Shown here piece by piece: positions 24,791 to 36,365 of a stretch of DNA of 64,000 nt. Both the position numbers and the translations under genes were made by a program. This DNA comes from Couchioplanes caeruleus (GTDB lineage: Bacteria; Actinomycetota; Actinomycetes; Mycobacteriales; Micromonosporaceae). The DNA is taken from NCBI RefSeq assembly GCF_023499255.1, contig NZ_CP092183.1, forward strand, positions 7,501 through 71,500. The letters are read 5' to 3'. The notes below the pieces were generated by a model. The model was not told the DNA's origin. It saw only the letters and a list, made by a program, of their open reading frames with translations, and searched no databases. Numbering within the stretch: position 1 is the first letter of the stretch; each line of letters begins with the position of its first letter.

Positions 24791-25883
24791 GGTCCAGCAC
24801 TCCCTCCAGTAGGCGAATCTTGCTGTTGCGGCAGTGGTCCGTCGTCGTCACGTCGAACCGGCCGTGCTCGAAGTAGCGGTTGGCCGCGTGCGCGCCGCCG
24901 CAGAAGCCGAAGTACGGGCACTGCGCGCGGCACGCTTCGACGCCGGTCAGGAACTCGCCGATCCAGGGTGTGCCGGCGGCGCCCGCGAGGATCTCCGCCA
25001 GCGGGGTGGTCAGCACGTTGCCGCTGCTGAAGTCGCCGTACCGGGGGTCGGAGAAGCCGGCCAGCTCGGGCGAGAGCAGGACCACGCTGCCGTCGTGCGC
25101 CACCGTCGGGATGGGGTCGAGGCGCCGGGGCAGGACGTCGTCCGCCGTACCGTCGAGCACCGCCGCCGCGTAGCGCAGCGACCATTCGACCTCGCGCAGG
25201 TGGATCCGGGGGTCCCGGCGCCAGGCGCTGACCAGCTCGGCCCAGAACGCGGTCACGTCGCGCTCGGGATGCCGGTTGACCCGGGTGTTCACGCCTTCCA
25301 TCTCCTCGACGTTGATGCCGAGGACGTCACAGCCCAGCTCGAGGAAGTAGGCGTACAGCTCGGTGGCCAGCCCCGGCTCGGGCTTCGCCACCACGCACAG
25401 CGCGGAGAACGGGATGCCGTGCCGTTTCAGCGCTTCGACGCCGCGCATGATCCGGTCGTACGCCGGCTTGTTTCCCCTGGTCACCCGCTCGCCGTTGCGC
25501 GTCTCGGGGCCGTCGACGCTCACGCTGACCCGGATCCCGTGCTCGGCGAAGAACTCGCACCACGCGTCGTCGATCAGCGTCGCGTTGGTCTGCACGTGGT
25601 GCTCGACGCCTTCGGCGAAGGGCGCGATCAGGTCGGCGAAGTGCTCCCGTCCCGCGGCGAGCGGCTCGCCGCCGTGCCAGACCACCGAGAATCTTCCGGT
25701 ACGGGCCCAGGGGCCGACAGACGCAGCAACGGCGCGGGCGACGTCGACGGACATCCTCCGGTCGACCCGCCGCAACGGAAGGTAGCAGTAGGAACAGTCG
25801 AGGTTGCAGAGCGTGGTGGGTTGCATGACGACGTACGTGGGAACCGTGGCGATGCCGCGCATACCGCTCCAGCCGAGCCCCAC
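24759..25883 (-). CDS. Radical SAM/SPASM peptide maturase, cyclophane-forming type
   Basis: This protein of about 374 residues has the radical SAM cluster motif CNLDCSYC early on (after VVMQPTTL), then YLPLRRVDRRMS and VVWHGGEPLAAG, both typical of peptide-modifying members such as FxsB-like and cyclophane maturases. A SPASM-type C-terminus follows with Cys residues in EACRAQCPYFGFCGGAH and a later DHCRNSK for extra Fe-S clusters. The GTG at 25883 is preceded by GGGAGG with a 6-base gap; in-frame GTG 25901 and ATG 25862 are alternatives. The precursor-like gene overlaps its 3' end, so this is a two-gene RiPP operon without an obvious protease or exporter. Confidence 0.9.
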   Translation of the reverse strand: MGLGWSGMRGIATVPTYVVMQPTTLCNLDCSYCYLPLRRVDRRMSVDVARAVAASVGPWARTGRFSVVWHGGEPLAAGREHFADLIAPFAEGVEHHVQTNATLIDDAWCEFFAEHGIRVSVSVDGPETRNGERVTRGNKPAYDRIMRGVEALKRHGIPFSALCVVAKPEPGLATELYAYFLELGCDVLGINVEEMEGVNTRVNRHPERDVTAFWAELVSAWRRDPRIHLREVEWSLRYAAAVLDGTADDVLPRRLDPIPTVAHDGSVVLLSPELAGFSDPRYGDFSSGNVLTTPLAEILAGAAGTPWIGEFLTGVEACRAQCPYFGFCGGAHAANRYFEHGRFDVTTTDHCRNSKIRLLEGVLDHARDHEPTAV

Positions 25884-25976
25884 AGTCACCTCCCCGTCCA
25901 CGCCGTCGCCGGCTCAGGCCAGGCTATGTGCCCGCGTCCACCCGAGTCTGCCCCGCAGCCGCATTCATGACGAAAA

Positions 25977-26012
25977 GATCCGCGCGTGCCGATCCATCGA
26001 CACACGCGGATC
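25977..26012 (-). terminator. Terminator of the purF-purM transcript
   Basis: GATCCGCG at 25977-25984 pairs with CGCGGATC at 26005-26012, with the stem extended by partly matched bases. Read leftward the stem is followed by TTTTCG. It lies about 100 bases after the purM stop and before the RiPP operon. Confidence 0.7.
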
Positions 26013-26112
26013 ATTTCACACGAAGCGCGAGAAATCCTCAGAAGCGGACCCCTCAACCGTCAGCGGGCGAAACGCCCCGGCCGCACTGCGCGGCCGTGAG
26101 CGCCCGACGAGG

Positions 26113-27264
26113 TCAGCCGCGGGTGTACTGGCCGACCATCTGCACCTGGCCGGTGCCCTCGATGACCTCGCCCACCTGCCACGCCTCGACGCCGCGGCCG
26201 GTGAGGTACGCCATCGCGCGGTCCGCGTCGTCCGAGGAGACGATCGCGAACATGCCGACGCCCATGTTGAACGTGGCTTCCATCTCGGTGTCCTCGATGC
26301 GGCCCTTCGCCTGGATCAGGTCGAAGATCGGCTGCGGGCGCCAGGACGAGCGGTCCACCACGGCGTCCACGTGCTCGGGGAGGATGCGGACCAGGTTGCC
26401 CGGGATGCCACCGCCCGTGACGTGCGAGAACGCGCGTACGTCGGTCTCCTCGATGAGGCCGAGGCAGTCCTTGGCGTAGATCTTGGTCGGGGTGAGCAGC
26501 TCCTCGCCGAGGGTGCGCTGCTTACCGAAGTCGTCCACGACCGTGTCGAGCCGCATCCGGCCCGCGCCGAGCAGCACGTGGCGCACGAGCGAGTAGCCGT
26601 TGGAGTGCAGGCCCGAGGAGCGCATCGCGATGACCGCGTCGCCGATCTCGACCTTGTGGGCGCCGAGGATCTCGCTCTCCTCGACCACGCCGACACCGGT
26701 CGCGGAGACGTCGTACTCGTCGGGGCGCAGCACGCCCGGGTGCTCGGCCGTCTCGCCGCCCAGCAGCGCGCAGCCGGCGTACCGGCAGCCGTCCGCGATG
26801 CCGGCGCCGATCTCGGCGACCTTGTCCGGCACGACCTCGCCGCAGGCGATGTAGTCGAGCAGGAACAGCGGCTCGGCGCCGCAGGCGACCAGGTCGTCGA
26901 CCACCATCGCGACCAGGTCGATGCCGATCGTGTCGTGGATGTCGAGCTGCTGCGCGATGACGAGCTTGGTGCCCACGCCGTCGGTCGACGAGGCGAGGAT
27001 CGGGCTCTTGTACTTCTGCGTGTTGAGCTTGAACAGGCCCGCGAAGCCGCCCAGGTCGCCCATGACCTCCGGCCGCGTGGTCTTCTTGACCTTGGACTTG
27101 AGCAGCTCGACCGCGCGCTCGCCGGCGTGGATCGAGACGCCGGCGTCCGCGTACGTCACCGTGCGCTTGCGGCCGCTGCGGCCGGCCCCGGCCGACCACG
27201 GCTGGCGGTCGGCACCCTCGGCGCCGTTCGATCCGGCACTGCTGCGCTCGGACACGTGGGTCAC
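26113..27264 (-). CDS. purM: Phosphoribosylformylglycinamidine cyclo-ligase (AIR synthetase)
   Basis: This 383-residue ATP-dependent enzyme makes AIR from FGAM, step five of purine synthesis. Family motifs are SSTDGVGTKL, GIDLVAMVVDDL, CALLGGETAEHPG, RSSGLHSNGYSL and GGGIPGNL. About 35 extra N-terminal residues, rich in Ser, Gly and Arg, precede TYADAGVSIHAGERAVE, where the family normally begins. The GTG at 27264 has AAAGGGGAG upstream. purF ends 81 bases before it on the same strand. Confidence 0.96.
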   Translation of the reverse strand: MTHVSERSSAGSNGAEGADRQPWSAGAGRSGRKRTVTYADAGVSIHAGERAVELLKSKVKKTTRPEVMGDLGGFAGLFKLNTQKYKSPILASSTDGVGTKLVIAQQLDIHDTIGIDLVAMVVDDLVACGAEPLFLLDYIACGEVVPDKVAEIGAGIADGCRYAGCALLGGETAEHPGVLRPDEYDVSATGVGVVEESEILGAHKVEIGDAVIAMRSSGLHSNGYSLVRHVLLGAGRMRLDTVVDDFGKQRTLGEELLTPTKIYAKDCLGLIEETDVRAFSHVTGGGIPGNLVRILPEHVDAVVDRSSWRPQPIFDLIQAKGRIEDTEMEATFNMGVGMFAIVSSDDADRAMAYLTGRGVEAWQVGEVIEGTGQVQMVGQYTRG

Positions 27265-27345
27265 GGTTCTCCCCTTTGATGGTGGTGCTGCTCGGCTGGG
27301 CCGCTGTTACGACGTCTGGCGTGGTGCGGTGGTTCCGTTGCGACC

Positions 27346-28956
27346 CTAAGGGCGGTGCAGGGCGTCGACCCCACCCGGGCTGCCGACCAGCGGTTGCGAC
27401 CGTTCGCGCTCGCCCTCGGCGTACTGCTCATCCTCGTACTCGTCCTCGAGCCCCGCCACCGCGGCGGTCGCGGCCTCCGCCGAGGCGTCCGGCATCGCAG
27501 CGCGCTTGCCGACGCTCTCGAGGAGGTGCTTGCCGATCAGGTGACCGGCCGGGAGCTCGATCGGATACTGCCCATCGAAGCAGGCCATGCAGAGCCGTGT
27601 CTTCGGCTGCTCGGTCGCCTGGACCAGGCCGTCCAGCGAAACGTAGCCGAGGCTGTCGGCGCCGATCGAGCGCCGGATGCCGTCGATCTCGAGGCCGTTG
27701 GCGATCAGCTCGGCACGGGTCGCGAAGTCGATGCCGTAGAAGCAGGGCCACTTCACCGGGGGCGACGAGATGCGTACGTGCACCTCGAGCGCGCCCGCCT
27801 CACGGAGCATGCGGATCTGGGCACGCTGGGTGTTGCCGCGCACGATCGAGTCGTCGATCACCACGATCCGCTTGCCCCGGACGACCTCGCGCAACGGGTT
27901 GAGCTTCAGCCGGATGCCGAGCTGACGGATCGTCTGCGAGGGCTGGATGAAGGTGCGGCCCACGTACGCGTTCTTCATGAAGCCCGCGCTGTACGGGATA
28001 CCGGACTCCTCCGCATACCCGATCGCGGCCGGGATGCCCGACTCCGGGACGCCGATGACCAGGTCCGCCTCGACGGGGTGCTCCTTGGCCAGCTTGCGGC
28101 CGACCTCGACGCGGGCGGAGTAGATGTTGCGCCCGGCGATCGTGGTGTCCGGGCGGGCAAGGTACACGTACTCGAAGAGGCAGCCCTTGGGCTCCGGCAC
28201 CGCGAACCGGCTCGAGCGCAGGCCGTGCTCGTCGATCGCGAGGATCTCGCCGGGCTCCACCTCGCGGACGAAGCTGGCGCCGACGATGTCGAGGGCGGCC
28301 GTCTCGCTCGCCACGGCCCAGCCGCGCTCCATCCGGCCGAGCACCAGCGGGCGTACCCCTTGGGCGTCGCGGGCGGCGTACAGCGTGCTCTCGTCCATGA
28401 AGACGAAGCTGAACGCGCCGCGCAGGCGCGGGAGCACCTCCATGGCCGCGGCCTCGACCGAGAGGTCCGGGCGGCCGGCGAGCAGCGTCGTCACGAGCGA
28501 GGTGTCGTTGGTGGCGGCGTCGGCCTCGAGGCCGCGGTCGGCGACCTCCTTGGCCAGCTCGGCCGTGTTGACCAGGTTGCCGTTGTGCGCCAGGGCGATC
28601 GTCGTGCCGGCCGTGGTGGCCCGGATCGTCGGCTGGGCGTTCTCCCAGTTGGAACCGCCGGTGGTGGAGTAACGGGTGTGACCGATGGCGAGGTGACCGC
28701 GCAGGCTGGCCAGCGTCGGCTCGTCGAAGACCTGGGACACCAGGCCGAGATCCTTGTAGACCACCACTCCCGAGCCGTCACTGACAGCGATGCCGGCGGC
28801 CTCCTGGCCGCGGTGCTGCAGTGCGTAGAGGCCGAAATAGGTGAGTTTCGCAACCTCTTCCTCGGGAGCCCAGACGCCGAAGACGCCGCAGGCATCCTGG
28901 GGTCCGCGGTCCTGGGGGTCGAGATCGTCGGTCAACCGGCCGTCGCCTCGGGGCAC
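27346..28956 (-). CDS. purF: Amidophosphoribosyltransferase
   Basis: This 536-residue enzyme commits PRPP and glutamine to purine synthesis. A 22-residue propeptide precedes C23 (GPQDACGVFGVW), the Ntn nucleophile after cleavage. Other marks are HTRYSTTG, AHNGNLVN, the PRPP site VVIDDSIVRGNTQ, and Cys residues in WPCFYGIDF and LCMACFDGQYP that fit the Fe-S cluster of the Bacillus-type enzyme. The C-terminal 55 residues are acidic and disordered-looking. The GTG is at 28956. It is followed by purM. Confidence 0.96.
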   Translation of the reverse strand: MPRGDGRLTDDLDPQDRGPQDACGVFGVWAPEEEVAKLTYFGLYALQHRGQEAAGIAVSDGSGVVVYKDLGLVSQVFDEPTLASLRGHLAIGHTRYSTTGGSNWENAQPTIRATTAGTTIALAHNGNLVNTAELAKEVADRGLEADAATNDTSLVTTLLAGRPDLSVEAAAMEVLPRLRGAFSFVFMDESTLYAARDAQGVRPLVLGRMERGWAVASETAALDIVGASFVREVEPGEILAIDEHGLRSSRFAVPEPKGCLFEYVYLARPDTTIAGRNIYSARVEVGRKLAKEHPVEADLVIGVPESGIPAAIGYAEESGIPYSAGFMKNAYVGRTFIQPSQTIRQLGIRLKLNPLREVVRGKRIVVIDDSIVRGNTQRAQIRMLREAGALEVHVRISSPPVKWPCFYGIDFATRAELIANGLEIDGIRRSIGADSLGYVSLDGLVQATEQPKTRLCMACFDGQYPIELPAGHLIGKHLLESVGKRAAMPDASAEAATAAVAGLEDEYEDEQYAEGERERSQPLVGSPGGVDALHRP

Positions 28957-29034
28957 GCGCTTGCTCCCTCATGCTGGTCTGCTCGGAGTTGGTGGGCTGT
29001 TCCGACGGCCCAGTGTACGCGAGATAACGGGCGT

Positions 29035-29397
29035 TCAGCTCGGGTGCACAGGGAGGTACGGAGTGAGATCAGTGCGTATTCCACTGGCCCGTACGCGCCC
29101 CGAATCCACCGCTTCGGCCCAGCTCAACCGGCCCGTTGCGACGAGCAGCCAGGTCATCGGATCGGTCTCGACCACATTGGGCGGTGTGCCGCGGGTGTGC
29201 CGCGGACCGGCGACACACTGAATCGCACCGAAAGGTGGAATACGGACCTCCACCGATCGGCCGGGCGCGGTCCGCGCGAGCTCCGCCAGCAGTGCTCGCA
29301 CAGCGTCACGAAGCACGGAACGCTCCGGTTCGGCACCGCCGTCCAGCGCGTCCAGCGCGTCCCTCACCGACTCGGATTTATTGTGCGCAGGAGACAC
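29035..29397 (-). CDS. Sterol carrier-like family protein
   Basis: This protein of about 120 residues resembles the short sterol-carrier-like proteins often found next to purF in actinobacteria. Visible features are SVEVRIPPFGAIQCVAG, TPPNVVETDPMTWLLVATGRLSW and the ending GIRTDLTPYLPV. SCP2-fold proteins bind lipids; the ligand is unknown. The GTG at 29397 is used; a second GTG at 29367 would remove ten residues. Neither start has a clear ribosome site. It lies 78 bases upstream of purF, on the same strand. Confidence 0.75.
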   Translation of the reverse strand: MSPAHNKSESVRDALDALDGGAEPERSVLRDAVRALLAELARTAPGRSVEVRIPPFGAIQCVAGPRHTRGTPPNVVETDPMTWLLVATGRLSWAEAVDSGRVRASGIRTDLTPYLPVHPS

Positions 29398-29557
29398 GTC
29401 GGGACAATACGACTCGGCGAAAGAGCACAAGGCGGCGGCCCTGGGTCGCGCGGACGTCGTCCGACAGGGCATAGTGGCCGACGGTGTGTACTCGTCGCGG
29501 GATTCAGGGGGCCGACTCGAAGGCAACTTGGGACCGTGCGACCGGAAGGCGGTGGAC

Positions 29558-31669
29558 GTGACAACGCACCTACGAGCCCGGATGGTCCAGGCCGGTGCGT
29601 TCCTGGCGCTGGTCGTCGGCATCATCGCCGTGGCGCCCACGGCTGCATCGGCGGCGCCCCCGACGGTCACCATCAACAGCCTGTCGTCAGGCGACATCCC
29701 GTCCGGTGGCAAGACCACCCTGACGTACACCATCGCCAACCGGGTCCCGCCGACGCCGGACGCCGCGGAGACGGTCACCGTCGTGATCAACGCACCGGGC
29801 ATGACCTGCGACCGGTGCAACTTCGACGACACGATCAAGCCCGGACAGAGCAAGCAGTTCACCGCGACGCTGACCGCGGGCAATGTCGACGCTGGACAGA
29901 AGCGCGACATCAGCGTCCAGATCAGCGCGACGATCGGTGAGGCGCCCGCCGGCGGCACCGGCAGCGCCAACCGGACGATCACGGTCCGCGGCGCCGACAA
30001 GCCCAAGACCGTCCGTGAGGTCAGCGGCCGGGTCCGGGACCAGGACGGCAACCCGGTGGCCGGCGCGGCGGTCGGCCTGCAGGACAGCGCCGGCCGCGCG
30101 CACAACACCACCTCGGGCAACGACGGCCGCTACTCGATCCCCGGCTCGGAGGGCGACCCGATCGCGGTGGGCCGGATCGTCGTGGGCGCCACCAAGCAGG
30201 GCTACAACACGACCACGGCCACCGTTCAGGGCAGCGCCGACAAGTCGATCAACGTCCCGCTGACCATCAAGCTGCTGGCCGCACCGACCTCGGCGACCCC
30301 GTCGGTCTCCGCCACACCCAGCGCGACCCCGACCGAGGACGTCACCGACGAGGCGACGGAAGCCGCCACGGAGGAAGACACCGCGGCCGCGGCCCTCGAC
30401 CAGAAGAAGACGTCCGGCGAGGACGACGGCAACGGCTCGCTGCTGTTCATCATCCTCGGCGGCCTGCTGGTCGCTGCGGGCATCGGCGCGATCGTGCTGG
30501 TCCTCATGCGCCGCAAGAACGGCGACCCGGACGATCCGGACGGCGGCGGCCCCGGCGGCGGCGTACCGCCCGGCAGGGGCTTCGGCGCGGCGGACGAGAC
30601 CCGGGTGGCGGCACCCATGGGCGGCCGGGCGAGCGACGCGACGATGATCGCGCCCCGCTCCGGCGCACCGTCCATCGCGGACGCCCCGACGATGATCCAC
30701 CGCACTCCGGTGGTCGACCCGGTCGACGAGTTCCCGGACCCGTACGGAGCGCCACTTCCCCAGAACGGCGCGTACAACGCACCGGGTGGCTACGGCGCGA
30801 CGGCCGCCGCGGGCGCGGCCGGCGCGGCAGGCGCCTACGGAGCGGCGACGCAGTACGGCGGCGCGCCGGTGCCGGCCCAGAGCGCCGGCTACGGCGACGA
30901 CGACGGATACGGCGGCGGATACGACGACCCCAACGGGTACGGCGCCCAGGGCGGCGGCTACACCCCGAACGGCGGCCCGCAGCGCTACGACGAGCCCACC
31001 GGCATGTACCGCCCCGACCCGAACGGCTTCGAGGAGCCGGCCGGCTACGGCGAGCCCGGCTACGACAACGGCTACGGCCAGGGCGGCGGCCGGCCCGGCG
31101 CCGACGACTACGCCGACCCCGGCCGGGGTGGCGCGTACCAGGCCGGTGGCTACCAGGGCGGCGGCTACGGGCAGGACGGCGAGGACCAGGGCGGCTACGG
31201 CTCCTGGGACGACGCGGGCGGCATGGACAGCGGCAACGCGTACGGCCCTCCGGCCGGCGGCGGCGCGTACGGCGGCGGCGCCGGGGGTGGTGGCACCTAT
31301 GGGGGTGGCGGCACCTACGGCGGCGGTGCTCCGGGCGGCGGTGCTCCGGGCGGCGGCACCTACGGCGGTGGCGCTGCGGGCGGCGCATACGGTGGCGGCG
31401 CGTACGGGGCCGACCAGGACGGCGCCTACGGCGAGGACTACGACCAGCGTGGCGGCGGCGCGTACGGCGGCGGCGGCGCGGCCTACGGCGGCGGGGCTCA
31501 GCCCGGCGGCGGCACGTACGGCGGAACCTACGGCGGCGGGGCTGCCGGAGGTGGCGCCGGCGGCGGCACGTACGGGGGCGAGCAGGGGCGGCGCGGGGCG
31601 CCACGACAGCAGCCGGACGGCCCGCAGCAGCCTGGCCCGCGGCGGCCCATCGACTGGATGGACGACTGA
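29558..31669 (+). CDS. Membrane protein with extracellular Ig/carboxypeptidase-regulatory-like part and long Gly/Tyr-rich cytoplasmic tail
   Basis: This is a 703-residue protein. A signal peptide (about 1-32, ending TAASAAPP) leads to an outside part of some 260 residues with a CarboxypepD_reg-like segment near 153-211 (VSGRVRDQDGNPVAGAAV). One membrane span follows at about 293-317 (FIILGGLLVAAGIGAIVLVL, then MRRK). The last 380 residues should be cytoplasmic. They hold Thr motifs ADETRVAAP, DATMIAP and DAPTMIH, then a Gly/Tyr/Asp low-complexity tail with GGGTYGGG-type repeats, ending RRPIDWMDD. The GTG at 29558 is chosen because GGAAGG lies eight bases before it. Its function is unknown. 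Confidence 0.8.
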   Translation: MTTHLRARMVQAGAFLALVVGIIAVAPTAASAAPPTVTINSLSSGDIPSGGKTTLTYTIANRVPPTPDAAETVTVVINAPGMTCDRCNFDDTIKPGQSKQFTATLTAGNVDAGQKRDISVQISATIGEAPAGGTGSANRTITVRGADKPKTVREVSGRVRDQDGNPVAGAAVGLQDSAGRAHNTTSGNDGRYSIPGSEGDPIAVGRIVVGATKQGYNTTTATVQGSADKSINVPLTIKLLAAPTSATPSVSATPSATPTEDVTDEATEAATEEDTAAAALDQKKTSGEDDGNGSLLFIILGGLLVAAGIGAIVLVLMRRKNGDPDDPDGGGPGGGVPPGRGFGAADETRVAAPMGGRASDATMIAPRSGAPSIADAPTMIHRTPVVDPVDEFPDPYGAPLPQNGAYNAPGGYGATAAAGAAGAAGAYGAATQYGGAPVPAQSAGYGDDDGYGGGYDDPNGYGAQGGGYTPNGGPQRYDEPTGMYRPDPNGFEEPAGYGEPGYDNGYGQGGGRPGADDYADPGRGGAYQAGGYQGGGYGQDGEDQGGYGSWDDAGGMDSGNAYGPPAGGGAYGGGAGGGGTYGGGGTYGGGAPGGGAPGGGTYGGGAAGGAYGGGAYGADQDGAYGEDYDQRGGGAYGGGGAAYGGGAQPGGGTYGGTYGGGAAGGGAGGGTYGGEQGRRGAPRQQPDGPQQPGPRRPIDWMDD

Positions 31670-31697
31670 CAGCCGGGCTGCCCGGTAGATCTATCTG

Positions 31698-31734
31698 AAC
31701 CGGCCCTCGCCGATCATGGCGGGGGCCGGTTTTT
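31698..31734 (+). terminator. Rho-independent terminator
   Basis: AACCGGCCC-TCGCC pairs with GGCGG-GGGCCGGTT, followed by TTTT. It lies 28 bases after the stop of the Gly/Tyr-rich membrane protein gene. Confidence 0.85.
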
Positions 31735-31780
31735 GATGACTGCCGCGGGGTGGGGCTGCGACTTGCCGTCGTTGCTGCGG

Positions 31781-31979
31781 TCGGCCTTCGGGCTGCTACG
31801 GCTTCTCGACGCTGCCGTAGGCCGACCTTCCGGGCTGCTGCAGCTCTCGGCGCCGCTGTGAACCGGCCTTCGGGCTGTTACGGGCCCATCGACGCTGCCG
31901 TAAGGCCGACCTTCGGGCTGCTACGGGCTCTCGGCCTGCCGTGGGCCGGCTTTCAGGACGCTTCGGCTCCTCGTGGCAG
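31781..31979. repeat. Five degenerate ~40-bp tandem repeats
   Basis: Units begin at about 31781, 31820, 31863, 31904 and 31944 and are 36-43 bp long. The shared core is CCTTCGGGCTGCTACGG, with a second core CGACGCTGCCGTA. Units 1 and 3 are most alike, as are 2 and 4, so the array looks built from an 83-bp dimer. It fills the space between the convergent ends of the membrane protein gene and purL. Confidence 0.75.
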
Positions 31980-32106
31980 TCCGGGTCTGGGCTACTCAGT
32001 GGCTGTCACCGTTCCGCGCTCCGCGCGACACACGGCGTGCGAATGCGGAACGCCGCGGCGAGCTGCTGCTCGTCGCGGCGTTCACTGCTTTGCTGCGTGG
32101 ATCGGG

Positions 32107-35075
<2,969 letters not shown>

Positions 35076-35079
<4 letters not shown>

Positions 35080-35789
35080 CGGTGGGCTCCCCCTGTGAGC
35101 TGCCCGCCCGCGGCCGTCCCGGCCAGGTGCCGCAGGGCGGAGGTGAAGAAGCCGAGGCCGTCGAGCGACGGGCCGGTCAGCGCCTCCACCGCGTGTTCCG
35201 GGTGCGGCATGATGCCGACCACGTTGCCGGCCGCGTTGGTGATCGCGGCGATGTCGCGCTGGGAGCCGTTGGGGTTGCCGCGGGTGTAGCGGGCGACGAC
35301 CCGGCCCTCGCCCTCCAGCTCGTCGAGTGTCTTCTCGTCGGCGACGAAGCAGCCCTCCCCGTTCTTCACCGGGATCAGGATCTCCTGGCCCTCGCTGAAG
35401 GCGTTGGTCCAGGCCGTCGCCGTGGTGCCGACGCGCAGGTACTGGTCGCGGTTGCGGAAGTGCAGATGCTGGTTGCGGGTCAGCGCCCCGGGCAGCAGGT
35501 GCGCCTCGCAGAGGATCTGGAAGCCGTTGCAGATGCCGAGGACCGGCATACCGCCCCGGGCGGCGTCGGCGACGGTCTCCATGACCGGCGCGAACCGGGC
35601 GATGGCGCCGCACCGCAGCGCGTCGCCGTACGAGAAACCGCCCGGCAGGACCACGGCGTCGACGCCGTGGATGTCCTCGTCGCCGTGCCAGAGGCGGACG
35701 GCTTCACCGCCGGCGATGCGGACGGCACGGGCCGCGTCGCCGTCGTCCAGGGATCCGGGGAAGGTGACGATTCCGATCCGCATGGTCAC
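35076..35789 (-). CDS. purQ: Phosphoribosylformylglycinamidine synthase, glutaminase subunit
   Basis: This 237-residue class I glutamine amidotransferase supplies ammonia to PurL. The nucleophile Cys is in [12 protein letters not shown], and the catalytic His and Glu are in [11 protein letters not shown]. It starts [13 protein letters not shown] as in other actinobacterial PurQ. The GTG at 35789 overlaps the purS stop (GTGA); an ATG two codons on is the alternative. It is the middle gene of purS-purQ-purL. Confidence 0.96.
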
Positions 35790-36046
35790 GCGCTCGTCTG
35801 AGCGGCGGCGGGCTCGTCGACCCGGAGCGTGAAGTCCTCGATCACGGGGTTGGCGAGCAGCTTGTCAGCGATCTCGCGGGCGGTTTCGAGGTCGGCTTCA
35901 CCGGCGAACTCGATCTCGATGCGGCGTCCGATGCGAACGGAGGAGACCTCGCTCACGCCGAGCCGCGGCAGTGCGTTCGCGACTGCCTGGCCCTGCGGAT
36001 CGAGGATCTCCGGCTTGAGCATGACGTCGACGACGACGCGAGCCAC
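35786..36046 (-). CDS. purS: Phosphoribosylformylglycinamidine synthase subunit PurS
   Basis: This 86-residue protein bridges PurL and PurQ in the three-subunit FGAM synthase. The typical PurS sequence [19 protein letters not shown] and the terminal [13 protein letters not shown] are present. The GTG at 36046 (giving MARVVVDV) is chosen because GGAG lies seven bases upstream; a GTG two codons earlier sits too close to it. It is the first gene of the operon. Confidence 0.96.
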   Translation of the reverse strand: MARVVVDVMLKPEILDPQGQAVANALPRLGVSEVSSVRIGRRIEIEFAGEADLETAREIADKLLANPVIEDFTLRVDEPAAAQTSA

Positions 36047-36365
36047 GGGCACTCCTGACTGTAGGCGCGCAGTTGGGTGGCCCTCTAAGGGGCGAGCACG
36101 CGAAGCCTACCCTGTACGGCCGCCGATCGACCCATCGGCCGGTGTCGGCAGGCTGACGCCCAGCGCGCTGAGCAGGGCATCTCGACGGTGATCTCGAACA
36201 CGCGCCCCGGACGGTACGCGACCAGGTGATCACCGCAAGCGACGACACCCCATCTCACGGTGATAGGTGTCAATTGAAGTCTTGTCCTGAGGCAGCGAGA
36301 ACTTTAACGTTCGGTCACCACTTCGATGTATTCCCCCGCATCGATGACATCGGAAGGAGCCCGGC
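36047..36365. other. Divergent promoter region of purSQL and the secreted protease
   Basis: These 319 bases contain no gene that I can support. Leftward from about 36270 an open frame of 62 codons exists but has no ribosome site. The right part (36290-36350) is lower in GC (AACTTTAACG, GATGTATTCC) and fits a promoter for the protease gene. Confidence 0.4.

Noticed and set aside
36085..36273. 62-codon frame upstream of purS
   Set aside because: It has no ribosome site and lies in the purS promoter region. A protein-like stretch appears only if a frameshift is assumed, which is not enough for a gene or pseudogene call.
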